In this document: piece after piece, positions 1 to 6,361 of the stretch | Layout of the letters: each line of letters opens with the position of its first letter | How positions within the stretch are numbered: position 1 is the stretch's first letter | Assembly (NCBI GenBank): GCA_014382085.1 | Contig: JACNKJ010000176.1 | Coordinates: forward strand, 1-10,311 | Length of the DNA: 10,311 nucleotides | DNA from: a bacterium | GTDB lineage: Bacteria > Krumholzibacteriota > Krumholzibacteriia > JACNKJ01 | Reading direction: 5' to 3' | Translations under genes and position numbers: made by a program | The notes under the pieces: model-generated | Told to the model about the DNA's origin: nothing | Seen by the model: the letters and a program-made list of their open reading frames with translations, nothing else | Databases searched by the model: none

Positions 1-69
1 CAAAGGTGAGGAACCGTACCTTCAAGCAAACTCCCTAAGCCGGAAAAGCAGGATTTCAGGCTGCTGAGT

Positions 70-78
70 ATTCTAGCA
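70..78 (-). promoter_or_regulatory. Possible extended -10 promoter element in the left non-coding edge
   Basis: Read on the minus strand, this stretch is TGC followed by TAGAAT, an extended -10 (TGn plus a five-of-six match to TATAAT). No convincing -35 lies 16-18 bases upstream. It would drive a gene leaving the window to the left, of which nothing is visible. Apart from this and the terminator at 163-191, bases 1-215 hold no gene I can support. The same TGCTA core occurs in better-supported promoters further along, which is the main reason to mention it. Confidence 0.22.
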
Positions 79-162
79 CAAGACTTATGCAAAGCCCAGG
101 CCGATTGCGTCAAGCTCTTTCCCTGGAGGGGATTCCAGACTTTCCTGCTTTGAATTGAGACA

Positions 163-191
163 GAAAAGCCCGACTCGTATTGAGCCGGGCT
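163..191 (-). terminator. Rho-independent terminator of the C10 peptidase gene
   Basis: AGCCCG (167-172) pairs with CGGGCT (186-191). After one A/C mismatch, CTC (174-176) pairs with GAG (182-184), closing a five-base loop (GTATT). On the minus strand the hairpin is followed directly by TTTT (complement of 163-166). It begins 24 bases past the stop codon of the peptidase gene, the expected place for an intrinsic terminator of that transcript. Confidence 0.8.
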
Positions 192-215
192 AACTGGTAA
201 CTGGTATCTCATGAA

Positions 216-3200
216 TTATTTCAACAGTATCAATTTTCTTTCGGCTCTGTATTTTTCCCCCGTGATTTGAAGTAGATAGAGTCCCGATCCCATTTCCTCA
301 CCCTGGCCATTTCGCCCATCCCATGTGACTCTGTGCTGCCCTGGAGCCCAATAGCCGTCTGCTAAAACATGGATGCTTCGACCCTGGACGTCGAAGATTT
401 CCGCGCGCACATTTCCACCGACAGCAAGTTCAAATATAATTTGAGTCGCCGGATTGAAGGGATTGGGGTGGACTCCCAAGAGAGTGAAATTAGGTATCGT
501 AGTTTCTTCCACGCCCGTAGGGTCGTTGGGCTCGGTGACTTCGATTATCTGATCCCCGCTCAAATTCCTTAGTAAGGAAACCGCCCCTGAGGGCCATATT
601 ACCTCCAGCGAATCGACCAAATTGCTGCCTGCCAATCCAAATTCCACTCTCAGGCTCCCCTGGGACATGTAGGCCGTGTCACTTCCCACTTCGCGAATCT
701 GACGCTGGCCGCCACTGGTTAGGTGGACTTTGCTTCCCAGTCCAGAGCGATTGGAAATTGTTCCGACGAGATCAACGTGGAGCCAGTTGTTTCCCGAGTT
801 GTTCTCGTTGCGAATCAGGCGGTTGGGTGAACCATAGTTGACCATGTACAGGTCGAGTCGGCCGTCCAGGTCGAAATCGCCCCAGGCGGCGCCACGTGTG
901 TCGGATCCATCACCCAATAGCGCGTCGGTTGTCTCTGAGAAACTGCCATCGCCGTTGTTATTGTAAAGTCGATTGGCTCCGTCGCATGAAAGGAAGAGAT
1001 CCAAATTGCCGTCGTTGTCGGTATCGGCCCAGGCAGCTCCACGACCCGCTCCCGAATCGGCCAGGAGAGTAGAAATCACCTCGCTGTAAACGCCGCCACC
1101 CTCGTTGCGGAAGAGTTTATTGTCCCCCCCATTGACGAGATAACAGTCGAGATGCCCATCATTGTCATAGTCACCCCAAGCGGCGCCGTAACCATCACCC
1201 GCATCGGCAAGGATGCTGGACGTCATGCGGGTAAAGCTGCCGTCTCCGTTGTTGCGATAGAGGCGATTGCTGGAATAGCGAACCAGGTAGAGGTCCAGGT
1301 CGCCGTCCTCGTCGTAATCGGTCCAGTTGGCGGAGCGCCCATATCCTGCGTCTCCCATGGGCGCAGCGGTGGCTTCACTAAAGATGCCATCGCCTTCATT
1401 GTGAAAGAGACGATCGGCGGCATAAACGTTGGCCACGTACAGGTCAACTAGGCCATCATTGTCATAATCGCCCCAGGCCATGCCGGAGCTATAGGAGGAT
1501 CCACCCAGAAGAGCCGTGCTCAAATCGGTGAACCCACCTCCGTCATTACGGAAGAGGAGGTTGGTCTCGCCGCTGGTTCGAGTTAGGAAGATATCCAGAT
1601 CGCCGTCGTTGTCCATGTCGGCCCAGGCAGAAGCTTGACAATCGCCCACGGCGTTCAGCGGATCTGCGGCCATGTCCTCGAAGCTGCCCCCACCCAAATT
1701 CTGGAAGAGGCAATTGTCTTCGTACTTATTGGCCAGGTAGATATCCACCATGCCGTCGCCGTCATAATCGCCCCAGGCAGCAGATTGCCCATTCCCACTA
1801 TTGTCTACGGGAGGCAAACCGGCGTCTGACCATTCCGCAGGACCGTAGATGGAGAAATAGTCGCTCCATCCAAACTTGTCGTTTTCGTCTATCACCTTGA
1901 TGCGGAAGTCGGCGCCCGTTCCCCATTCGAGCGGAACAAGGCCTTCAGGAATTTCAGAGTTATCGTTGGGACTGTTCTCGAACAAACGAGTGAGGCGCGT
2001 GAGACCATAGTAGAGGTCTGCACTGACGGTACTTCCCTCGCTGTCGGACCAGGCGACTAGGCTCATGGCCTCGCCATGAATCCATACAACACCGTCGTCG
2101 GGTTGATTGACTCCGAAGTGTCCCTTAGGCTCGATACCGATGGTCATATTTTCAACCAAGAAGTCGCAGCCATCCCAGGGACAGTACACATCATCCAGTG
2201 CGTACCAGGCATTGGCCGAGCCACCCCAACCATAGTTCATATGATAGAATTGCCCGCCGTCTTCCATGTAGCCGTCGCAGACGATGGCGTGACTGTGAAT
2301 ACCGTAGGAAATGGGACGCGGAGGAATGGCGCTCAGTTCGGTCTTGATGATGTCCCACCACTCCGTCGCCGTGTAGAGATTGCGCCTTACATACTGAAGA
2401 TCATCGGAGTAGTCGTAGTAGTTGGGATAAACCTCGAGCCCCCTCTGCAGATAAGCGCCCGATGCACAGGCTCCATAGTCCATGTCGAAGGCCACGCCCA
2501 TCTCATAGTTCAGTTCGGCCGCGGCCGCAGCCTGCTCGGCATCGTATCCGCCACCATAGCTGTCGAGTATGCTATCCCAATTGTATGAATCCCAAAATTG
2601 CACTTCCAAAAAACCCCCTCCCACATTGCCGCCGCAAGATTCATCGCCGTCCCAGGTGTACCCGTATGACCCCAGGCCGAATTCCGGATACTCCCAGTAC
2701 TTGAGAATCTGCGCGGCCGCCGTGGCCACGCAACCCACAACGCAGAGACCGCCGTCGCCCTCGGGACAATCGTTGTTGAAAGGACCACCCTGGTGCCAAT
2801 CGGATGACAGTAGTGGCCCCACGGTGATCCGATCGCGACTCGCAGGAGCGCCGGCCAAAAGCCGATCCCAGCTTTCGCGGTTTCTTGCGGGAGCTACGTT
2901 TGAAGGAAGAGTCTCAAGGTCGCCATAATTCGTTTCCAAAAAATCCAAGGTGAGTTCGAAAACGTCCTGGATCAGTGTCGCATAACCCTCGGCGTCGGGA
3001 TCAAAATTGTCGGTGTCGGAAAAGGCCTTCACCGCCGGTAGCTCGCGCAAGGGAGAGAGGATGATGTGCCCTATTGGGTGGACGGACATCCAATAGCAAA
3101 GAAGCCGTCCATCGCGGGTCAGGACTTGTAACTCGCCGGCCGAGGCGGCGGAACGTCCGTTCCAACCCCCTTCCAAGGAAAGTCTTTGATTCAAGAAATT

Positions 3201-3302
3201 TTCACCCACTCGCTGGGCATCGTCCATATTGACGCGTTCGGCCTGGACGGAAATGGTACAGAGCAGCAGAAATATCGCCAGAAGGGCGTTGGAAATGCGC
3301 AT
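216..3302 (-). CDS. Secreted C10-family (streptopain-like) cysteine peptidase with seven FG-GAP repeats, ASPIC/UnbV and FlgD-Ig C-terminal domain
   Basis: A 1028-residue exported protein. Residues 1-21 form a signal peptide (MRISN, hydrophobic core, SVQA then E). Residues 22 to about 155 resemble the C10 propeptide. The catalytic domain (about 160-390) carries GCVATA with Cys191, His338 in SHAIVCDGY, and NYGWGG (Asn356, Trp359), the SpeB-type active-site set. Seven DxDxDG calcium-loop repeats start at residues 512, 562, 612, 662, 711, 760 and 809. An ASPIC/UnbV domain follows (about 838-906), then a FlgD-Ig/type IX-like sorting domain (about 946-1028: PNPFNP, WDG, SGLYLL, final KLILLK). The ATG at 3302 is chosen because GAGG lies 9 bases upstream; a TTG at 3317 would add five residues but lacks a ribosome site. 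SpeB is about 400 residues, so two thirds of this protein is accessory. Likely cell-surface or secreted proteolysis; the substrate is unknown. Confidence 0.9.
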   Translation of the reverse strand: MRISNALLAIFLLLCTISVQAERVNMDDAQRVGENFLNQRLSLEGGWNGRSAASAGELQVLTRDGRLLCYWMSVHPIGHIILSPLRELPAVKAFSDTDNFDPDAEGYATLIQDVFELTLDFLETNYGDLETLPSNVAPARNRESWDRLLAGAPASRDRITVGPLLSSDWHQGGPFNNDCPEGDGGLCVVGCVATAAAQILKYWEYPEFGLGSYGYTWDGDESCGGNVGGGFLEVQFWDSYNWDSILDSYGGGYDAEQAAAAAELNYEMGVAFDMDYGACASGAYLQRGLEVYPNYYDYSDDLQYVRRNLYTATEWWDIIKTELSAIPPRPISYGIHSHAIVCDGYMEDGGQFYHMNYGWGGSANAWYALDDVYCPWDGCDFLVENMTIGIEPKGHFGVNQPDDGVVWIHGEAMSLVAWSDSEGSTVSADLYYGLTRLTRLFENSPNDNSEIPEGLVPLEWGTGADFRIKVIDENDKFGWSDYFSIYGPAEWSDAGLPPVDNSGNGQSAAWGDYDGDGMVDIYLANKYEDNCLFQNLGGGSFEDMAADPLNAVGDCQASAWADMDNDGDLDIFLTRTSGETNLLFRNDGGGFTDLSTALLGGSSYSSGMAWGDYDNDGLVDLYVANVYAADRLFHNEGDGIFSEATAAPMGDAGYGRSANWTDYDEDGDLDLYLVRYSSNRLYRNNGDGSFTRMTSSILADAGDGYGAAWGDYDNDGHLDCYLVNGGDNKLFRNEGGGVYSEVISTLLADSGAGRGAAWADTDNDGNLDLFLSCDGANRLYNNNGDGSFSETTDALLGDGSDTRGAAWGDFDLDGRLDLYMVNYGSPNRLIRNENNSGNNWLHVDLVGTISNRSGLGSKVHLTSGGQRQIREVGSDTAYMSQGSLRVEFGLAGSNLVDSLEVIWPSGAVSLLRNLSGDQIIEVTEPNDPTGVEETTIPNFTLLGVHPNPFNPATQIIFELAVGGNVRAEIFDVQGRSIHVLADGYWAPGQHRVTWDGRNGQGEEMGSGLYLLQITGEKYRAERKLILLK
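828..1790 (-). repeat. Seven tandem repeats of about 150 bp coding FG-GAP/VCBS blades
   Basis: Within the peptidase gene a unit of 49-50 codons recurs seven times. Each unit carries AAWGDYDNDGxLDLY-type residues, then NrLFrNxGdGsF, then an acidic/Gly-rich linker. Intervals between successive DxDxDG motifs are 50, 50, 50, 49, 49 and 49 residues. Visible DNA echoes include repeated variants of cgccgtcgttgtc and gccccaggc on the plus strand. The copies have diverged, so this is an old protein-level repeat rather than a fresh tandem duplication. Seven units equals the blade number of an integrin-type beta-propeller. Confidence 0.85.
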
Positions 3303-3335
3303 GGATTTCGACCTCAAAGGAGTAGGTTGCCTGGA

Positions 3336-3363
3336 ATTATAGCAGACTTAGTCCATCTCCCAA
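3336..3363 (-). promoter_or_regulatory. Strong sigma70-like promoter of the C10 peptidase gene
   Basis: On the minus strand TTGGGA (3358-3363; four of six to TTGACA) is separated by 16 bases from a perfect TATAAT (3336-3341). A TGC directly upstream of the -10 makes it an extended -10. The -35 lies inside the last codons of the AMMECR1 gene. The predicted transcript would start near 3329, leaving about 27 untranslated bases before the ATG at 3302, with GAGG in between. This lets the peptidase be transcribed independently of the upstream Memo/AMMECR1 pair. Confidence 0.65.
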
Positions 3364-3941
3364 AGCGACTTGCTTTCAAGGGTTTCAGAGGATCTTATCT
3401 TCTCTGTCTCGAATCGCCAGGCAGCGAAGCCAGAAGTCAGGGAGCGATGGCCGATACCCGCTTTGCGTTTCAGGTTATCCAGAAAATCCCGGGGCGAGGG
3501 GAGACTGTCCCAAACCGAAGGGAGGAAGAGGGCCTTGGCTCCCTTGTCCTCAATGATAAGGCCGTCTCTGCCGGGGCGAAGCAGGCTTAGAAGATGCTCT
3601 TCATTGGGCGCGATTATGGGCTTGGGGTGGGTCAGAATGGACAATTCCATTTCCAGATCTTCCAACTCCTTTTCGACGAGTCGGGGGAAACGCATATCGT
3701 TGAATGCTGCACTGAAAGCGTTCCGTAGAAGATCTTCACCCAGTGAACGATAGGCTTCGGCCGAACCGATGCAGCCTCGAAGTTGCCCACGATGTTCCAG
3801 AGTGACGAAGCAAGCGCCGGGCGCTCGCAGTTCATTGTCGAACTTGATGTCCTCCAGGCTAATATTGCGACGGGTTTTGAGCCCGTGCAAAATGGACATG
3901 GCCGCCAAGCTCAGCATCCGTTCTTCGCGTGTAAGTGTCAT
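3348..3941 (-). CDS. AMMECR1 domain protein (AmmeMemoRadiSam system protein A)
   Basis: A 197-residue cytoplasmic protein of the AMMECR1 family, conserved across bacteria, archaea and eukaryotes without an agreed biochemical role. Family signatures are LRGCIGS (54-60), NDMRFPRL in the position of the usual DpRFpp motif (81-88), LEMELSILT (96-104), GRDGLIIEDKGAKALFLPSVW-type core (124-144) and FLDNLKRKAGI (153-163). Cys57 in LRGCIGS is the most conserved residue and a candidate active-site or ligand residue. The length is typical. The ATG at 3941 shares its A with the TGA of the Memo gene (TGATG), so translation is probably coupled; a TTG three bases upstream is less likely. There is no signal peptide. 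Its partners are the Memo protein just upstream and the divergent radical SAM enzyme. Confidence 0.93.
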   Translation of the reverse strand: MTLTREERMLSLAAMSILHGLKTRRNISLEDIKFDNELRAPGACFVTLEHRGQLRGCIGSAEAYRSLGEDLLRNAFSAAFNDMRFPRLVEKELEDLEMELSILTHPKPIIAPNEEHLLSLLRPGRDGLIIEDKGAKALFLPSVWDSLPSPRDFLDNLKRKAGIGHRSLTSGFAAWRFETEKIRSSETLESKSLWEMD

Positions 3942-4744
3942 CAAGCCGAATCTTCACTTTCATGGAAGGCCCAGGCACCATAACCCACAACCCTCTCCCG
4001 ACCACCTGCCGTGTCCCCCGAATTGCGGAGGTCCAGCGTTTCCACCTTCATATTCAAGCGTCGGGCCAATCTGAGCAATCCGAGGATAGGAATGCGTCCG
4101 CAAGCACTTTTCCAGGTCCATCCCTCCGTGTCTAGGGACTCGATGGCCTTGCGGGTCGCTTCGTCGAGTTTGCGGGCCTCATCGTAATTCAGGAAGTGAC
4201 TCAGGTCCGAGCTGACGACGATGAGCGTCTCTTCACCTCTGCCGAACTCGTGAAGAAGCGCTTCCACCATAGACGGATCCGCATCCCCAACCAGCACTGG
4301 CAACAGAGTGAAATCGTGAAGGAGCGTTTGCAGAAAGGGAAGCTGGACTTCGATGCTATGTTCGTTTTCATGTACGAGCTTGGATATCTGCATTTCCGGG
4401 CGTCCGGTCATGCGGGCGATGGAGCTCATGTCCAGAGGAATATCACCCAAGGGAGTCTGGAAAGCCTTCACGGAAGGCAGAGCCATGCCCGCCACGGCTT
4501 GGTGATGAGTGGGTCCCAAAAGCAGGACACGCGAGATGCCTGCGGCATACTTTCGAACTCGAGCATAGGCCCGCGCAGCCACCGGCCCGGAGTAGACGTA
4601 TCCGGCGTGAGGAACAATGAGTGCTTTGGGACGCGGACCCTCGGCGGCTTCCTTATCCATGAGACTTGCAATTTCAGCGCTCAAGGCTTCGGGATCTTCC
4701 ATGTAGAAAGCACCGGCCACGGCAGCTCTGCGAACGTCGGTCAT
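3941..4744 (-). CDS. Memo-family protein (AmmeMemoRadiSam system protein B)
   Basis: A 267-residue protein of the MEMO1/class III extradiol dioxygenase-like fold. Motifs in order are AAVAGAFYMED (7-17), PHAGYVYSG (45-53) with His46, LGPTHH (76-81) with His80/81, HENEHSIEVQLPFLQ (125-139), SSDLSHF (178-184) and a late Cys215 in CGRIPI. His46, one of His80/81 and Cys215 correspond to the three metal ligands I recall for human MEMO1 (His49, His81, Cys244). Human MEMO1 is reported to bind copper and iron; the bacterial function is not established. The start is supported by GAGGGGG just upstream of the ATG. It is first in the minus-strand unit, overlapping AMMECR1 by one base, and faces the radical SAM gene across a 79-base spacer. 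Confidence 0.93.
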   Translation of the reverse strand: MTDVRRAAVAGAFYMEDPEALSAEIASLMDKEAAEGPRPKALIVPHAGYVYSGPVAARAYARVRKYAAGISRVLLLGPTHHQAVAGMALPSVKAFQTPLGDIPLDMSSIARMTGRPEMQISKLVHENEHSIEVQLPFLQTLLHDFTLLPVLVGDADPSMVEALLHEFGRGEETLIVVSSDLSHFLNYDEARKLDEATRKAIESLDTEGWTWKSACGRIPILGLLRLARRLNMKVETLDLRNSGDTAGGRERVVGYGAWAFHESEDSA

Positions 4745-4774
4745 AGCTTCCCCCTCGCGATTTCCGCCAGATTA

Positions 4775-4792
4775 AGCTAGGCTTTCCTAGCT
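4775..4792. promoter_or_regulatory. Perfect 7+4+7 palindrome between divergent Memo and radical SAM genes; candidate operator
   Basis: AGCTAGG, a CTTT spacer, then CCTAGCT, in the middle of the 79-base spacer (4745-4823). It is 30 bases from the Memo ATG and 31 from the radical SAM ATG, so it is almost exactly centred. It overlaps possible promoter elements both ways: TAGGCT on the plus strand and TAATCT (4769-4774) on the minus strand, each with a poor -35. Such placement fits an operator that would co-regulate all three genes of the system. A short RNA hairpin or chance are alternatives. Confidence 0.4.
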
Positions 4793-4823
4793 GCGCTAAT
4801 GAGAGCATGCCCCTAGGAGAACA

Positions 4824-5858
4824 ATGACGCAAGTGCCTTACAGCGGAGTTCCCGCACGATATTGGCACTCACTGGAGGACGGACGCATCCAGTGCGACCT
4901 CTGTCCGCGTTACTGTCGTCTTGCAGAAGGGCAACAGGGTTTCTGCTTCGTAAGATCCCATCGTGGCGGCCAAATGTGGCTCGACGCCTACGGCCGCTCA
5001 ACAGGGTTCGCCGTAGATCCTATTGAGAAGAAGCCCCTAAATCATTTTCTACCGGGATCCCGCATCCTTTCCTTTGGAACCGCTGGATGCAATTTGGGCT
5101 GTCGATATTGTCAAAACTGGCACATGAGCAAATCCAGGGAGACCGAACGGCTGTCCGAGACGGCAAGCCCAGAAGAAATCGCCCAAGCGGCGAAGCGTTT
5201 GGATTGCCACTCGGTTGCATTCACCTATAACGATCCCGTGATATTCCTGGAGTACGCCGTGGACACGGCCCGGGCCTGCCACGAATTGGGACTCCGCACG
5301 GTCGCTGTCACCGCAGCTTACATTTGCGATGAACCTCGCCGTGAATTCTTCGATCACATGGATGCCGTGAACGTCGACTTGAAAGCTTTCGACGATCATT
5401 TCTACCGGCGACTCTGTTCAGGGCGATTGGATCCAGTACTCGACAATCTACGCTATCTTGTGAAAGAGACAGAAGTCTGGACGGAAATCACCACCTTGCT
5501 TATTCCAGACATCAATGACTCCGACGAAGAACTCAGCGCCCTCGTCTCCTGGATCCTCAAAGAATTAGGGACGCAGGTGCCCTTGCATTTCACAGCCTTC
5601 CATCCGGACTTTCGCATGACCGATCACGCCGCGACACCGCTAAGGACATTGCACCGTGCACGGGACATTGCTCTAGATGCAGGGATGCAATACGTCTACA
5701 CCGGCAATCGAGTGGATCCGGCAGGCGCCGGCACCCGCTGCCCCAGTTGTAAAACAACGCTGATCGAACGCTCGGGGTTTCGCGTGCTGAACGACCACCT
5801 TGGCGAACAAAACCACTGCCCCAATTGCGGGCAATCGATTCCCGGCGTCTTCGCTTAG
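4824..5858 (+). CDS. amrS: AmmeMemoRadiSam system radical SAM enzyme
   Basis: A 344-residue radical SAM enzyme related to glycyl-radical-enzyme activases. The cluster motif CNLGCRYC (Cys89, Cys93, Cys96), followed by QNW, would bind the [4Fe-4S] that cleaves S-adenosylmethionine. DPIEKKPLNHFLPGS (65-79) just before it is typical of this subfamily. The N-terminus has an additional cysteine set (Cys24, Cys27, Cys31, Cys41) that may bind a second metal. Near the C-terminus CPSC (306-309) and CPNC (332-335) form a zinc-ribbon-like pair, and YTGNRVDP (292-299) precedes it. The start follows AGGAGA with four bases between. It is divergent from the Memo/AMMECR1 pair, and its stop overlaps that of the convergent ACT gene. 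The family accompanies AMMECR1 and Memo proteins in many genomes; its substrate is unknown. I infer modification of a protein or small molecule. The symbol is used loosely in databases. Confidence 0.93.
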   Translation: MTQVPYSGVPARYWHSLEDGRIQCDLCPRYCRLAEGQQGFCFVRSHRGGQMWLDAYGRSTGFAVDPIEKKPLNHFLPGSRILSFGTAGCNLGCRYCQNWHMSKSRETERLSETASPEEIAQAAKRLDCHSVAFTYNDPVIFLEYAVDTARACHELGLRTVAVTAAYICDEPRREFFDHMDAVNVDLKAFDDHFYRRLCSGRLDPVLDNLRYLVKETEVWTEITTLLIPDINDSDEELSALVSWILKELGTQVPLHFTAFHPDFRMTDHAATPLRTLHRARDIALDAGMQYVYTGNRVDPAGAGTRCPSCKTTLIERSGFRVLNDHLGEQNHCPNCGQSIPGVFA

Positions 5859-6268
5859 AGCCCCAACACCTGCACGGCTTCATCAAAATCTTGAGGACGC
5901 AGATAGATCACGTAGCCGTAGGCGCTGTTCCCATCGGTCACGCCATTGGACGCGTAGACGTTGATGTTGGCGTCGCTGAGTTTTTCGTGGACCTCCACCA
6001 AGGCGCCTAATTCGTCATCGCCTTGAATAAGAAATGCGTTTTGAGGACCTGTGAGCACAAGGCCCAACGATTCGGCCACACGAGCCAGAGCACTCTCCTC
6101 CTGTGGGAAAATTACCAACTGCGTGTGGGCCGGTCCTTGGGGCACGGCATTGAAGGCCAGAAGATTCACTTCCTCTCTGGCCAGTCGCGCCAAGAGGCGA
6201 TAGGCCTCTCCCGGACGATCCTTGACGGTGGCGTAGAAATATCCAACGGGTCGGATTGTTGCAGGCAT
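5855..6268 (-). CDS. Small tandem ACT-domain protein
   Basis: A 137-residue cytoplasmic protein consisting of little more than two ACT domains, about residues 5-65 (RPVGYFYATVKDRPGEAYRL onward) and 72-135 (NAFLIQGDDELGALVEVHEKL onward). Each shows the ligand-site pattern of a beta strand, then D-x-P-G or D-E-L-G, then a helix. ACT pairs usually sense amino acids or similar small molecules; here there is no attached enzyme, so a stand-alone sensor or regulator is likely. The ATG at 6268 is preferred over an in-frame GTG at 6301 because AGGAGG sits five bases upstream of it. It lies 93 bases downstream of the rhodanese gene on the same strand and has its own possible promoter. Its TAA overlaps the TAG of the radical SAM gene by convergent interlocking. 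Confidence 0.82.
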   Translation of the reverse strand: MPATIRPVGYFYATVKDRPGEAYRLLARLAREEVNLLAFNAVPQGPAHTQLVIFPQEESALARVAESLGLVLTGPQNAFLIQGDDELGALVEVHEKLSDANINVYASNGVTDGNSAYGYVIYLRPQDFDEAVQVLGL

Positions 6269-6321
6269 GGTCCCCTCCTGGCTACGGGCCTCTGGCCCCA
6301 CCCTTCACACGAATTAATAGC

Positions 6322-6336
6322 AGTATAGCCTAGCTT
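6322..6336 (-). promoter_or_regulatory. Possible promoter -10 of the ACT gene, overlapping a copy of the AAGCTAGGCT motif
   Basis: On the minus strand AAGCTAGGC runs directly into TATACT (6322-6327; five of six to TATAAT). No good -35 is present (TATCGC at 17 bases). The ten bases AAGCTAGGCT are identical to 4774-4783 in the palindrome between the Memo and radical SAM genes. The rest of the 93-base gap to the rhodanese gene (6269-6361) contains the ACT ribosome site and no convincing terminator. Confidence 0.35.
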
Positions 6337-6361
6337 GGACGCCGGCGATAATTTTCTTGTT

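Noticed and set aside
2..67. Possible 3' end of a plus-strand gene entering from the left
   Set aside because: Only 21 codons before a stop, with no recognisable composition or motif, and no terminator after it on that strand.
45..151. Nine-base inverted repeat AAAGCAGGA (45-53) / TCCTGCTTT (143-151)
   Set aside because: Arms are about 90 bases apart with no further pairing or flanking duplication. Chance is sufficient.
828..1790. Regularly spaced repeats considered as a CRISPR-like array
   Set aside because: The period of about 150 bases, preserved reading frame and DxDxDG coding pattern show protein-domain repeats, not short direct repeats with unique spacers.
2076..2588. 170-codon open frame on the plus strand
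   Set aside because: It lies wholly antisense to the C10 catalytic domain, has no domain signature or ribosome site, and is explained as a shadow of the peptidase codons.
3240..3302. Peptidase signal peptide considered as a lipoprotein signal because of a cysteine in LLLCTIS
   Set aside because: The residues before the cysteine do not fit a lipobox (no small residue at -1), and a standard cleavage site SVQA/E follows.
4196..4780. 194-codon open frame on the plus strand
   Set aside because: It is antisense to the Memo gene, which has full family motifs, and the encoded sequence shows no recognisable pattern.
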